A stretch of DNA of 64,000 nucleotides from Druceiella hillmani (Eukaryota; Arthropoda; Insecta; Lepidoptera; Hepialidae): assembly GCA_039881145.1 (NCBI GenBank), contig JAYKKI010000126.1:2720001-2784000 (forward strand), read 5' to 3'. The notes under the pieces are model-generated. The model did no database searches. It worked only from the letters and a program-made list of their open reading frames with translations, and was not told the DNA's origin. Positions 24,275 through 38,404 of this stretch are shown one piece after another (positions within the stretch are counted from its first letter, which is position 1; each line of letters opens with the position of its first letter). The position numbers were made by a program, and so were the translations under genes.

Positions 24275-24560
24275 TAGAAATTTAATGCTTATTCCCTTCA
24301 ATATACTCCCCATTTGCGTTAATAAAGGAAATCTATTCGTGTCACCTGTTTCAATATATCCACCGTTCTCTTCTTTACAGCATCAGCTGATCAGAAACGT
24401 GTTTTTTTTAAATACTGATTTGGCTTTTGTAAGTACCGAGTCGCATGGTGCTAAATCGGACCGATATGAAAGATACTCGAGTGTAGCAATGTGATTGTAC
24501 TGATTTAGGGAAAGTGCTATGTGAGAAGGTGCATTGTCCTGTTAAAGATAAAAAACACTT
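24275..24560 (-). pseudogene. mariner-family transposase relic (C-terminal catalytic region)
   Basis: The minus-strand translation from 24541 reads 'QDNAPSH...' and reaches 'SDLAPCD' at 24440. These match the mariner DDE signature 'DNAPSH ... PYSPDLAPCD', whose two aspartates are catalytic in cut-and-paste transposition. The spacing is 31 residues between the aspartates, against 34 in canonical mariners. Further on, in another frame (24399 downward), 'SADAVKKRTVDILKQVTR' matches the family's C-terminal tail, followed by a degraded terminus to about 24275. Frameshifts and stops mark it as dead. The 5' half is degraded beyond recognition (24561-24790) and no terminal inverted repeats were identified. 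Confidence 0.8.
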
Positions 24561-25734
24561 TTTCCGCAGTTATGGCCATTTTTTGTAATTTTTTTAAAAC
24601 GCTAAGGATTCCTTATAACTATGCTAATAGCATTGTGCCTTAATAATACCCTTGTGCCTTCTAAAATCACGCGAGAATAAATGTCAAATTTCAAATTGAC
24701 AAACAATTCAACTTTTTTCTTAGCATTTTAGGGTCACTATGGAGAACCACACTAAATGGTGATTGACAATTATTTGAAAGTAAGAATGTTGCTGCTGTTC
24801 ATGTAGGTTTAGGCATGTTCAACGTCACCACGCATACAGTCACAACAGGGTCTGGATATTTTTAATAGGTGGAATTATAGTCTCATTATTTAATATACAT
24901 ACATCGTAAAATATGATTTTGCGACACACAATTTTCAAAAATAAATTCACAAAATGTTTGCAAAGTACATAACAGAAAAACATGAAAAATATATTCATAT
25001 GTTTATATACATGTAGTTAACTGTACTTTCTCGCTTTTTCCCAGAGTTATTAAACATGCTCATTACTCATTGTCGATATTGTGTTTTATGCCCTTGTAAT
25101 TTATAAGAATATATGTATATATTGCTTTGTACGGTAATTAAAATTTTTAATACAAATGTATTTAAATTTTAAAACTATATTGTTAAATAATCGCGCATAA
25201 ATGAGTGACAATTTCCATCGAAGCAATTTCAAGCTTCAATGCCTCGGCTAAAAATAAACATAACGCTGCCATCTTAGTCTAGATTTAAAGATGAAGGATG
25301 AAAGTTTACGACATTATACATATGCAAAATACACTCATATAATTTAAAACTCATATGTATCGTACTTTACAAATCACTACCCTGTATTCAAGAAATGTAA
25401 GTTGCAAGTTAAATTAACGATTAAAAAAATGTTATTTAATTTCGATATACAGTGGATACCCGACTGACGTTTCCACAAAAATAATTAAATTCGATGCTAC
25501 GATCCCTCTTTATTACACAAATACGATGGTCTATTTTATCATTTTGGACCAAATTAATTGTCTGTTTGTCAAAACATAATAAATATTGATGAAATCAAGT
25601 AAGCGAATTGAAATAATCTCATATGAAAATAATTATTCTGAATAACTATATAAAAATCTTTTTTCCTACGATCAATAAATATACTTTAAAAATATGTTTA
25701 TTAAAAATACGTTAAATAATATTTTGGCCGATGA
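24561..25734. other. Degraded mariner flank, then AT-rich DNA
   Basis: 24561-24790 probably contains badly decayed upstream parts of the mariner element. The remainder shows no gene. Confidence 0.4.
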
Positions 25735-25890
25735 GTGTACGCATCGTTGTCTACACGGTGTTAGCGCCGGTCGAGATGTCTCCTCCCGTAAATCACGCGC
25801 TAAGTACGTCGCCTGTCCCCACTTCTGTAACTGTCTAGTTATGGCGGGTCGTATGTAGGCTCCAGTTTGGGCCTTCGGGTGTCTCGTTTT
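25735..25890. other. GC-richer pocket of unknown nature
   Basis: Composition is clearly above background (for example GTTAGCGCCGGTCGAG and CGCGCTAAGTACG). No open frame of note and no recognised motif cluster. It could be regulatory or an old repeat. Confidence 0.25.
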
Positions 25891-27077
25891 TCGTTAATGT
25901 TTATGGTCACAAGTAAAGATTAAGTTTTGTATACACTGGAAATTGTCTTGACGGACATTAAGAGTGATGAAAGTACTTACTTATCTATGTAGTACGTTAA
26001 CACTATACTGTAGCGAGATGTTACAAAAAATGATACATATGTTTTTAAAGAAAGAATAAGACATATAAAAATAAATATTTATAAAAAAATTTATATAACG
26101 TCATAAACAAGGAGTGAAAAGCACGGATAGGTTTTCTGAACGTAGACACCTAAATCTTTTTAGAAAATGTTGGCATAACACATTTTCTTTTAAGCCAATG
26201 ACTATTTTCAATATTTTATTATTATATCAAGAAAAAACGAAACACTTAACGAAATTATTTATTATGCATACGTTGAGCCGTTGAGCAATGGTCATACAAC
26301 ATGGTGATAAATAGTAATCACTGAACATTACGCACTATTGTTTAAAAATAAAAATAAATTCTACAAGGGTATCCACTTTGCTTAATACTTTGTAGGTTTA
26401 GGATTTAGGACTGACAGTCCTAGATTCAAATTATATATAAAATAACTTTAATTATAATTAAATAAATTGGAATAGATTGACGTATTTAAATAATTATAAA
26501 TTAGAATTTTGAAATGAAACAAAAAAATGTGTTTACGCAAATATTTTGAGCGAACTAATGTATACTTTATCACAGCATTCACATTCGATCGCGAGTAGCT
26601 ACGTCTATATAGATCCAGTTGCATGTTTGACTATACAGTTCGATTGTTTTCTTTCTCTTTTATGTAACGTCAAAACATATACTTTTATATCTATCTTCAC
26701 ACGACGCGACAAGTAGTGAAATGATTGATATGGTGAAACGAAAAAGACGCCGATCACTCCCGAGCCAGTGACATACTGATACATTTTGATTACAAGTGAG
26801 CGAGTGACATGTATGGTCGTAACATGTGAGCTATATCTTTTATACCTCTCACTCATGAGTTACACATATCTAGTTGTCACACTCTGTCGGTTCCAAATTG
26901 AAAAGTGACGATTTCATTAAGTTTAAGTACTTCTGTCCGTAAACTCTGCCTTAGGAAAAAAAACACAATGAATTCGATAGGAAAGTGTCGTGTGAATTCG
27001 ATAGGAAGAACGCCATGTCAAAATATTTAAAAAATTATTTCATACCTACTAAAGATTTAATTTGAATTTTCCTCGAA
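25891..27077. other. AT-rich DNA without a supported gene
   Basis: Includes a small direct duplication of GAATTCGATAGGAA near 26970-27006. The 83-codon minus frame at 26605-26856 has no recognisable family. Confidence 0.5.
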
Positions 27078-27128
27078 AATTATTTTGATTCACATAATTT
27101 GAATAAAATTTTTTGAATCAAAATAATT
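27078..27128. repeat. Hairpin with 15-bp perfect arms
   Basis: AATTATTTTGATTCA at 27078-27092 pairs with its exact complement at 27114-27128. Confidence 0.85.
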
Positions 27129-30100
27129 GAATCTTTGACTTTGACTTTTTCAGCTAGAGTATGTCACTCCCAAATAGTGATAATTTACATATGTTTTTCT
27201 TTCTATAATAAACATTTTAATAAACTCCATCCAATTTTGAATTTCCATTCCTCACATTACAATTTAATTTTTATATAGCGCATCTTCAAAATGAGACAGA
27301 CCTAACTCAAAAATGGAAAACTGAGTAATGGCATTAAAATGTCAAAGGAAGCATTCTTCGTAATTTGTAGATTATAAACTAGGAGTTAATTGGTAATTAT
27401 GCATCTTGGACTCTTATACTAGACTGTCTCACGCCAATTACTTGGAGAAGGTGTAAAATTTTAAAACGTTATGATTTTGAGTTGGGTCACGTTTATTTCA
27501 AATGTGCGATATAGTTAATATTGGTACAGAATATTTGACGTAAGATCTTAACTCACATTAAAAATAAATTTGCCGTAAAATTAAACATGAGTGGCTTGAT
27601 TTTTTAAACATTTCTTTTTAAAATATTGTTTCTCGAAACTTTCACAGCAACCTTGTCAATTAATTCTTACAATTAATTTATCAAAACATCGTCTGATATA
27701 TGGATATTTATCATTAAATTAAATATTTAATTAACTTTAATAATAAGAAACATACTAAAAAATTAAAACGTCATTAATTAAATTTATCCATGCCATATTG
27801 CGATATGAACAAAATTATCGCAAGAGAAAGGTTAAAAGTTGTTTAGCCGTATCGCAAATATTACTGTATCGAAAGTCATATTCCCATGTCATTAATATTA
27901 ATATTGATCTTAATTTTGTCATTTTAATTGGAGAATGTAAAGTAAAATTATGTAAACCGGTAAAACGTAATAAAATAACGACGGTGTAATTAAAATTAAA
28001 CTGACGTTCATTACCGTTTTTTTGACAATCACTTGCCTTTCATTTTATAATTACAACAAAATATTATTCTAATTGTTAATTATATTACGATACTTTGTTA
28101 TTCCCAAGAACACTAATATAAAGGCATTGCAACAGTTTTTTTTATATAGACTAAATCTACCTTAACATGATTTAGGACCATCGCATTTATCAGGCCGTCG
28201 CCAACTTTAGCTATACAAATCAGTCTTCAGCTGATTATGAGCATAAGACAGCACATTATGGGCAAGAATAATTATGTATATGTTTTGCAAGACATTAATG
28301 TGTGCAGTAATTTTTTTATATAAGTAGGATATTAAATTAAATATTAATTTTTTTTGGGAATTTAAAAAAAAATTATTGCCTTGTGATATGACACCAAACG
28401 GTTAAACCCGAACAAAACTTTCATTATATTGGTACTATGTAACATGTAACCTTTTAAATGTAAAGTAAATTCGGTTTTCGATAAAAATTAGGCGTTTTTT
28501 TGACAACACTTGATTCAAACTCATTACTATTTTAAAATAACATTGACTCATCAATTACAGGCTTGCAAAAAGTTTATTTTTTTGTCTTTACTTCCAAAAA
28601 TACTGTTCCGGTTATAACTAGTGAAAAAAGATATAATCTATGGACCAATACAAATAGTCTGCAATTTATCCGGCCCCGGCTAGTTTTCGTAAGACATAGG
28701 TTCAAACTTTTATGTTTTATAGCTTCAGATTTTATAAGACATTAACAATACATGGAGGTACAAACTTACGGACGTACGTACATGCATAACATATTATTAT
28801 TATACTAAATAGACGAACAAAGGTAAGAGAGAGGGCGTTGATGCATAATAGCGATGTTATGTATTAGAAAGGGATTAGCGTCACACAGAAAATTGCGTTC
28901 ACTCTTTCTGGTCGATTTTGAATTTATCCGTTATTATGTAGTTAAAGAAAGCGTATATAGAACAATAGTGTGTGTTCTATTCTCGCACGAAAGTAACTAC
29001 TTCATATATAAAAATTACACGTAAAATTCAGATACGTGTTAATATATGATTTGTTTATATGATTTACCGGGTTTTTGTGTAAAGATATTTGACATTTATA
29101 CTAGTATTCAATCATCTTATCGATTATTATCGATAAATATTAATTACTTTTAGTATTGTTGAATTAAATTTTACACTAATAGAAATTTAGGTATTGCCCT
29201 TTTTAGAATTCCATAATAAACTAAGAACTTTATAATTTCATCATGTCTACCCATTCATCTTCTGTACATATATTAAAGAGCAGTTGTTATGTCACTTTAA
29301 AATATTTTGCGACATATTTTGCGACACTTTAATATATTTTACAGATTTATGCGAGCTGTCAATTCAAAGAAACGACCAATTTTTTGAAATACCCCTGGTA
29401 ACATGCGATAGATTTTTTTTCTCCTACCCCCTTCAAATAGGGTATCAGCGAATATTTTTAATTGTCTTTCAAAAAGCAATTAAAAATGTCATGTCATATT
29501 TTTGGTTAGACTCATTATTGCCCTGCGTTTCCGCCCCTCTCTTTTTTAATGTACCTTAACAATTACTCCAAATATTTTATGGCAACCTTTAAGATAAAAT
29601 ATTAAATAAACGATTCAAGTAAAATTTAATTTTGATTTATTTAATATTACTATTGTTTTTCAAACTTAACAAATTATAAGCAATTAACAACATTAGATTT
29701 AAATCAAATTGAATAATTTTAAAAAAGCTAATTCATAAAATATTTATAATTTATTTCAAATTGTTAAATAATCAATAATATAAATAATTATAAAAATTTA
29801 CATTTATTCCTTGAAAAAGCAAATATTTCTAAAAACTATATTAAATTGTCGTCACTAATTAATTATTTTTAACAATTATGCTAAATTAACTAAATTTATT
29901 AATTAACTCTTTTAAATTTGAAAATATTTATTTATGAAACTGTGATACACAATATAAAATAAATGATATTTACTTTAAATAAAATAATCTTTCAAATTAT
30001 TTGATTTAACGAATTTTTCTCAATACAAATGAAATACTTAAATAACATTTAATTTTTTCTTTGATTTGATTGAAATTTTTAATTTTTTTAAATTTTGGTA

Positions 30101-30547
30101 TACAAAAGTTTATCGACGTCTTCACCGATATCATTGAACACCACTATACTTACAATATATTTACCCACAAATATAATTAAATATAGTAGAATTTGAAAAC
30201 GACCTGATCTATTTATTAAATCTAAGACAAATCCATACACACACACAGATTGATGTGATTCGTGCTTATATACTAATATTTCCTTTAAAAACACTCTTCT
30301 TCCCTAACTCACACCAATTCCCGTCCTGCATACTAACGCAATGTTTTCATCATTTTAATTAATAAAAGCTTATTCAGTTTTCACCAAACCATCAGCAACT
30401 TAGGTATCGTCGATTGACTAATCGTCCTGGATAGAGTAATAGAAGTCGGTCATTTAATATTTTCTGACTTTTCTTTCCACTTGTGGGCTCTATATTCACG
30501 TTTTTAGACTTCCATAGTGATATAACAACCTCATATTTCCGGCAATT
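27129..30547. other. Very AT-rich DNA without a supported gene
   Basis: About 3.4 kb, including an extremely AT-rich low-complexity section at about 29570-30080. No gene, array or element recognised. Confidence 0.55.
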
Positions 30548-30567
30548 TTATATATATATATATATAT

Positions 30568-30601
<34 letters not shown>

Positions 30602-30617
30602 GTATATATATATATTT
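30548..30617. repeat. (TA)n microsatellite, interrupted
   Basis: TA tract with TGTTTA and GTTG interruptions. Confidence 0.93.
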
Positions 30618-32423
30618 AAATATAAACGAAATTGTATAAGTAGATGCTCAATTAATTTTTATCAAAATATTTAAGAAAACAAATTTAAAAGAGCTACTGT
30701 TAAATGGAGCCAATAAATGTATATTGTCCATCCTACCAAGTGGCGTATTAATGGATTTTTTTATTTTAAACTCCATTTGCCAAATGTTAACATTCCAAGT
30801 GATATTCAATGTCGTTATCAATTTTAATTGTTTACCTACGGGTACTTAAAAAATTCACGAAAATTTTAGAAACTTTAATTAGAACTTTCAAATAAAATTA
30901 CTTTGATTAACTTGCATCTGAAATTTTAAGAGATATAGAAATCTATAAAACTATAATTTACTCGTATGTATGTTCCGAAATGCACTTGGCCAGTTTATGA
31001 AATGAAACTGCTTTAGCTATGGCTGAGTTGTCCTGTCACGATAAAATTGTGTAACGCTTTGGAGAAGGGGAATATAGTCACAGGCCTATGTAGGTACTCT
31101 CCACTAATTTCATTCATCTCGATGGTTCATTCATTCTCTGGTCATAGGCGGTTTTCCGAATTTAATGATGTAGTCGGAAGGTAGCAACAGAAACTCCACG
31201 ATAACATAATTCATGAAGAATGCGGATAAATATACATTTTCAATATTTTACAAAAATCTGCTTTAACATTGCCCTAATATTTATATAACTAAATGCATAC
31301 ATGTCTGAGTATATTTTGGACCTTTTCATTAATTAATTTCTCAAGTAAAGAAATGTACCATATTTAGTAACCTTTTTTAATATCTCAAAATCGCATAATG
31401 TAAATATACAATAATTATATATTTTTACTTATTTATATAAATTTATTATTCAACTCACAACTTGCAATTCAAAATATTTGGTAAATAACAAATATGTCAA
31501 CATAATCTACAAAGGACTTCTTAACGAAAATAAACAGGAAAATCCAATAACCAATGCATAGCAGCCAGGTGATTAGATTAAGTTGTAAATTATCTGAACA
31601 CATTACCAACTTTCATATCCACATTAAAAACACATTAAAAAAATGGAATATTATTACTCTTATTGGAATTTATTTTACCTTCTCTCAATTATATGTATAT
31701 AGATATCTGCGCTGGAAAAGCTATCCAGATATGTAACTAGATTCAAGTAGCTAAATCTATTTTTAAAATTTTCTAACTTAAGGGAGAGTATCCCTCGAGT
31801 AAATGGAACAGGGTCTTACATAAAGTTTCCGGTTTAGATTTTTCAGGTATGAGGCTTTATAAAGACGCTTTACAACGTAATGTAATAAATTGGAAGACTG
31901 TTGATGATATTTAAAAAAACCAACAATCAAATATTGTTTAATTAAATTTTATATAAAATTTTATACTTGTTTTCTTTGCTGAAACGTTTATAATACAAAA
32001 AATATTTTGTGAAACTATATGAGAACAGAAAATGTACATATACTTATAAGTATGTCTCACAACAGCCCAGGTTATGAGTCATTATTTCTTACCAACACTT
32101 TGGGTCTTGCATAATAAAACCACACCAACGACCAGACTTAAAGTTGGTTTAAGTTTATTAACCTCTTAATTTAAGAGCCAAATATAGGCAATAACGTTTT
32201 GAATGACAAAGCGATCGAATTACTTCTATTTTTTACTTGCGTGTAATTAAGAAATTGTAATTACTTATGAAAAGTTGTATTTCACTCTACTTTTTTTCAC
32301 TTATAAATAAATCGCTTTCTTTAAAAGTAATGAAGCATGAATATAGGATGCAATTCGACTTGCATATAAAAAGAGCTGATATGAAATGTCTCTATTGTTA
32401 TCAAAAATTTAGTGGGTTATCCA
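30618..32423. other. AT-rich DNA without a supported gene
   Basis: Nothing recognised. Confidence 0.5.
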
Positions 32424-34462
32424 ATTGTAGAATACGTTTAATTAAATAATAATATTCTAGATAGCGTAAAGATAGTTCATGTTCGAAATAAAGCGATATT
32501 TTCCATTTAAGGCAATTTAAATTTTTAATAAATACATAATTTAAGTTTAACCCATTTTTAAAAGAATACGTTTAATCAAATAACGGTATTCTAAATGGCG
32601 TAAAGGTAGTTTATGTTCGTAATAAAGCGATATTTTCCATTAAAGCCAATTGAAATTTTGAATAAATACATACTGTAAGTTCAACCCATTTGTAGAAGAA
32701 TATGTTTAATTAAATAACAGTATTCTAGATAGCGTAAAGGAAGTTCACGTTCCTAATAAAGCGATATTTTCCATTAAAGACAATTGAAGTTTTAAATAAA
32801 TACATACTGTGAGTTCAACCCATTTGCAGAAGAATTTGTTTAATTAAATAACGGCATTCTAGATAGCGTAAAAGGAGTTCACGTTCCTAATAAAACGATA
32901 TTTTCCATTAAAGCCAATTGAAATTTTGAATAAATACATACTGTAAGTTCAACCCATTTGTAGAAGAATATGTTTAATTAAATAACAGTATTCTAGATAG
33001 CGTAAAGGAAGTTCACGTTCCTAATAAAGCGATATTTTCCATTAAAGACAATTGAAGTTTTAAATAAATACATACTGTGAGTTCAACCCATTTGCAGAAG
33101 AATTTGTTTAATTAAATAACGGCATTCTAGATAGCGTAAAAGGAGTTCACGTTCCTAATAAAACGATATTTTCCATTAAAGACAATTGAAATTTCGAATA
33201 AATACATACTGTAAGTTCAACCCGTTTATAGAAGAATATGTTTAATTAAATAACGGCATTCTAAATAGCGTAAAGGGAGTTCACGTTCCTAAAAAAACGA
33301 TATTTTCCATTAAAGACAATTGAAGTTTTGAATAAATACATGCTGTAAGTTCAAACCATTTGTAGAAGAATACGTTTAATTAAATAACGGTATTCTAGAT
33401 AGCGTAAAGGGAGTTAACGTTCCTAATAAAGCGATTATATTTATTTTCCATTAAAGACAATTGAAGTTTTGAATAAATACATACTGTAAGTGGTTGAACT
33501 TACATTTGTAGAAGAATATGTTTAATTAAATAACGGCATTCCAGATAGCGTAAAGGGTGTTCACGTTCCTAATAAAACGATATTTTCCATTAAAGACAAT
33601 TGAAGTTTTGAATAAAAACATGCTGTACGTTCAAACCATTTGTAGAAGAATACGTTTAATTAAATAACGGTATTCTAGATAGCTTAAAGGGAGTTCACGT
33701 TCCTAATAAAGCGATTATATTTATTTTCCATTAAAGACAATTGAAGTTTTGAATAAATACATGCTGTAAGTGGTTGAACTTACATTTGTAGAAGAATATG
33801 TTTAATTAAATAACGTCATTCCAGATAGCGTAAAGGGAATTCACGTTCCTAATAAAACGATATTTTCCATTAAAGGCAATTGATATTTTGAATAAATACA
33901 TACTGTAAGTTCAATCTATTTGTAGAACAATTTGTTTAATTAATAACGGCATTTTAGATAGCGTAAAGGTAGATTACGTTCCTAATAAAGCGATATTTTC
34001 CATCAAAGACAATTGAAATTTTGAATAAATATATACTGTAAGTTCAACCCATTTGTGGAAGAATATGTTTAATTAAATAATGGCATTCTAGATAGCGTAA
34101 AGGTAGTTCATGTTCCTAAGAAAGCGATATTTTCCATTAATGGCAATTGAAATTTTGAATAAATACATACTGTAAGTTCAACCCATTTGTGGAAGAATAT
34201 GTTTATTTAAACAATGGCATTTTAGATAGCGTAAAGATAGTTCATGTTCCTAAGAAAGCGATATTTTCCATTAATGGCAATTGAAATTTTGAATAAATAC
34301 ATAGGTACTGTAAGTTCAACCCATTTGTGGAAGAATATGTTTAATTAAATAATGGCATTCTAGATAGCTTAAAGGTAGTTCATGTTCCTAATAAAGCGAT
34401 ATTTTCCATTAAAGGCAATTTAAATTTTGAATAAATGCATACTTTAAGTTCAACGTGAATAC
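32424..34462. repeat. About 134-bp tandem array, roughly 15 copies, with dimeric higher-order structure
   Basis: Landmarks repeated in every unit are TAGATAGCGTAAAGG, GTTCCTAATAAAGCGATA, TATTTTCCATTAAAG, AATAAATACATACTGTAAGT and GAAGAATATGTTTAATTAAA. Two levels are visible. The dimer starting at 32701 is repeated nearly exactly at 32969 (268-bp step). A variant with GCGATTATATTTATTTTCC and the self-complementary GTAAGTGGTTGAACTTAC occurs at about 33430-33500 and again at 33710-33785 (about 280-bp step). Outer copies are more diverged than central ones, as expected from unequal crossing over. No coding potential. Confidence 0.96.
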
Positions 34463-37177
34463 AGATTCTAAAAGTTCAACGTTTAGCGGTTCTGTATTAA
34501 TATGTACGGATTAAGCTCTTTTTATGGTTGCACAATGAAACAAATAACCATTATAATTACGTCGTGTCGGTCTGTCCGTCTGTCGATTTATTACAATTTT
34601 ACTGTTTCTATAGTTCTAGACCTAGAAATTTTGCAAGTAATTGTTGCATATGGGGATTTCAAATAATAAGTGAGATTTCAAGAAATGTAATACTAATAAA
34701 ATTAAGTACCTCATAAGTACACTAAAATTATACTCCTAATTCTACACGAAATGAGGGCGAAAAAGTTTTTCCACATTCCATCGAGCCGGATGTTATTAAA
34801 TAGGGTTTTAAAAAAAAACTGGATTTTCATTTTATCATTCTTTATTTCGAAATCTCGTTTGACAAACATTAAAGTTCAAAATGACGTACGATGGGTCGTT
34901 CCTCCCCTCTCCCCTATCCAATCATAATTTCGAAAATTTCAACTTTCAATTAAAATTATTTTGATTAACTTGCATTGAAAATTTCATGAGGTATAAATAA
35001 CTACGTAACCTTTTTCACGCTCTTTTGGGATATACTGGACCGGTTTTAATATATTTAAATTTTACGTTAAAAAAAAGATATGTTTAACTACCAATCACAG
35101 AAGACTATAAATGTCACCAACAAACTGGAATTCTACAATATTACAATTTTTATACATCCACGTTCAGAATCATTTATTTCGCACTGCTACTGGCTAATAT
35201 TAACTTTTTTTAATGGAGTCTGCGCAATAAACTCCATTTTAATACTGGTGCGCTAAGATAAATCATTTTATTTATTATTAAATACGTTTTATTAAAACTA
35301 TCATTCCAAATGTATCTATTTATCAATCATGTACAATTATCGGTCTCTATTTATGTGAGTGGGTGGGTAACTAATATAACTAATATTTCAATTTTTTTTA
35401 TTAATTGTTATAATTTTAACAAATATTAGTTTTTTTTAGTTATAGTTTGCCAATTATAAATTATATTTTTGTAATATGAACAAGGTAAACTTTTTATTAA
35501 TAATCATACATTTTCGGAAGCAAAAAAATTTCTTAAGATTAAAAAATATATAACCAATTAATATTTTGTACCAACTATAGTAAAGTAAGGGGAATCAAAG
35601 GATAATTTTGACTTTATTTAATTTTTGTACCTCAATAGAGTGCAAAATACAAATTAAGTAAATCTGTTTTTTTAAACAAAACAGATTAAAAAAAAAACAG
35701 ATTAAGTAAATCTATTTTTTTATAATACTTTAATGACAGTGTTTACTTGTTTGTTTTTTTTTATAATACTTTAATGAGATATTCAACGATGTAGAAGTGG
35801 TGTCGAGTAGTATTTCTTTGTGCGCAGACTAAATTGGTGATTCATGAGCAGAGTTGTCGGTCAGTCGGTTAGTCAAAAAGCCATAGCTGATACATCTCTA
35901 ATAATGATCTGTTAATACTGCTGATGGCTAAAAATATTATTGCGAGACATACTTTTGCAATTGGTTTACGTTCTACTACCATACTATAAATATTCGATCA
36001 GGCGTTCTTAAGACGTTACCGACATTAATTCCACACAAACGAACAACAACGAACAACAAACAAACAACCATATTCTTGTAAATAGATAATGGAGTTGAAA
36101 TGAATGCAAGTGTCTGGTCTCTTTATGAAGATCTCTTGTAAAGTGTAACGAAGAACGTGTCTATTATTCATATAGATGATTATGTTCATCAAACTGGTTA
36201 CGTTTGAATCGTGTTTCTATAAAAAGAACATCTATCAAGCCAGAGTGGAACTTGCAGTACAAGGGTTTCATACACATGTAAGCATTTATACGTACTTAAT
36301 ATTTCTTTTGAACTATTTACATAACTTCAATTTTTAGAACGTAAATATGTTTACTACATCTTTCACAGGTACGTATTTTAAAAAAAGTGTAATTCCATAT
36401 AGAATTAGAAATAGTATAATTCCACATAGAATTTTTAGTATATATTTTTTAGCATAATTAGTATAATTCCGTATAGAATTGTTTAAGTCCTTCCCTTACT
36501 CCCGGTATAAACTCTCCCATTATGCCGACTTTCAAGATCGTAGGTCAACCGGAAGTGCCTTATTGCTTTTGATGAAAAAAAAATAACAAAAAAATATCCT
36601 TTAAAGAATCATATATTTTTGTTGCGTAAATCAAAACACTTGACAATTTATTGCAATGTAAGGAAATAGACCTCGGCATATGATATTAATTTCACTCGAT
36701 CTCTCAAGCCGTTTCTGAAATAATAATTTACTTGTTTTTTGTTTTTTTGGCTTTAATAGACTGACGGACTTTAATAGACTGACGGACGGACAAAGCATCA
36801 CCATTATCATGCCTTATTCATATCTTAGATCGCATCATTACATAACCACATATTATTTTGCAATACATAAGTCAATACCCAAGTTCATAATTGAAAAATG
36901 ATATCGTTGAATTGACAATTTATCTTTACCTGTTTTCACACCTAAATGCTAATTAAAAAAGATTAATTAAAAAATGTAGTAGCAAACTTTACAATAAAGA
37001 GGATATCTTTATCTATATATTTTTTGGATTGTTTTGAAGTAATTTTTTTCAACAGAGATTACCTATTTAAAATCATTATTTCTGATGCACTACGATCCAA
37101 TTATTAAAATAAAAAACTATACAAGTCCACTAAGCTTTCTAGGTCAGTGGTCATTTATGTAAAACCTAAATACCTAG
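34463..37177. other. AT-rich DNA; short local duplications
   Basis: Includes a CTGTCCGTCTGTCG stretch (about 34568-34585) typical of short insect dispersed repeats, a TTTTTTATAATACTTTAATG duplication near 35715-35777, repeated TATAATTCCRYATAGAATT near 36390-36480, and a CAA-rich run near 36035-36069. No gene. Confidence 0.5.
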
Positions 37178-37488
37178 TATAAACATTTAATCATTAGAGT
37201 TAAACTAGTTTAGCGGTGGTTTACAATTGTGAAAGTAAATAAACATTTTTATCATTCGAGTTAACCTAGTTTAGCGGGGGTTTGCAATTGTTAAAGTAAA
37301 TAAACATTTTTATCATTAGAGTTAAACTAGTTTAGCGGTGGTTTGCAATTATGAAAGTAAATGAACATTTTTATCATTAGAGTTAAATTAGTTTAGCGGC
37401 GGTTTGCAATTGTTAAAATAAATTAACATTTTTATTATTGGAGTTAAACAATTTTCGCAGCGGTTTACAATTGTTAAAGTAAATGAAT
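37178..37488. repeat. 61-bp tandem repeat, five copies
   Basis: The ATCATTAGAGTTAAACTAGT motif recurs at 37190, 37251, 37312, 37373 and 37434, an exact 61-bp step. Confidence 0.95.
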
Positions 37489-38404
37489 GTAACAAAAATA
37501 TGACAAAAAATAACGAAAGAAGGTACGTAATAAATAAATTATATCCATTTCACTCACTCTTGTATGAAATCAGTCGCACTTCAGTCATTATATCCATGCT
37601 CTCTTTCGTGCACTTTTAATGAACCGCGTCAATAGTAAAATGTTTTAGAATACATTATATTATTTTTATATGATTATTAACGTATAATATATGCGACGGA
37701 TATGAACATTCATGCAAAATAAAAATTAATACTTAAAGTTTTACGTTGTCAGTAAAAAATTTGATTTCAACACGGTTTTGAAAATATTTATTTGAAAGAT
37801 GTATATCACAGTGTTAGTGGAAACTTGTTAGTATCACTTCAAATTAGTTTATAATATAAAAATTAGACAAAATTTACTAACTCAATTGAAAGTGAAAGAT
37901 TTTGTAATTTTCATACGAACAAGCGTAAATTTCTTAATCTTTAAATCCTTTAATTAATTCTTTGTAATTAAATCTGATCTTACTTGTATAACCACCAGAC
38001 CCCGTCCATATTTTTCCATACAACATTTCTTGGCAATAGCTTTTGCCAAAAGCCTATTATCGTGTTACAAAAATTGTATGTGTTTAATGCTAGGCTGGCC
38101 AATCTCAAACTGGTACTTTTAATAAATCGACGTATCCTTAATTTCTTTTCACAACACTAAATACAATAATTATGTTTATTATATTTGAATACAAATAATC
38201 GCTTAATTAATATTGTTACTAATAAGTCTACAAATAATAACAAGTTTCCCGGGAATAATGGAGAGACAGATCTCGGTAAAAAACATTAATAAGATGAATA
38301 ATGTTGTGTATAAATATTTGTATAAATTCAGGTTAGAACCCGGCTCACATGAAACTAAATACAGTCTGCTAATTGATCGAATCCAAAATACGTTACTTAG
38401 TCGA
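37489..38404. other. AT-rich DNA without a supported gene
   Basis: An 88-codon frame (38213-38479) overlaps the next repeat and has no recognisable domain. Confidence 0.5.

Noticed and set aside
30690..35240. Possible MITE with AATGGAG/CTCCATT ends near 30705-30777 and 35212-35238
   Set aside because: The inverted ends are only about 8 bp and the interiors do not match, so chance cannot be excluded.
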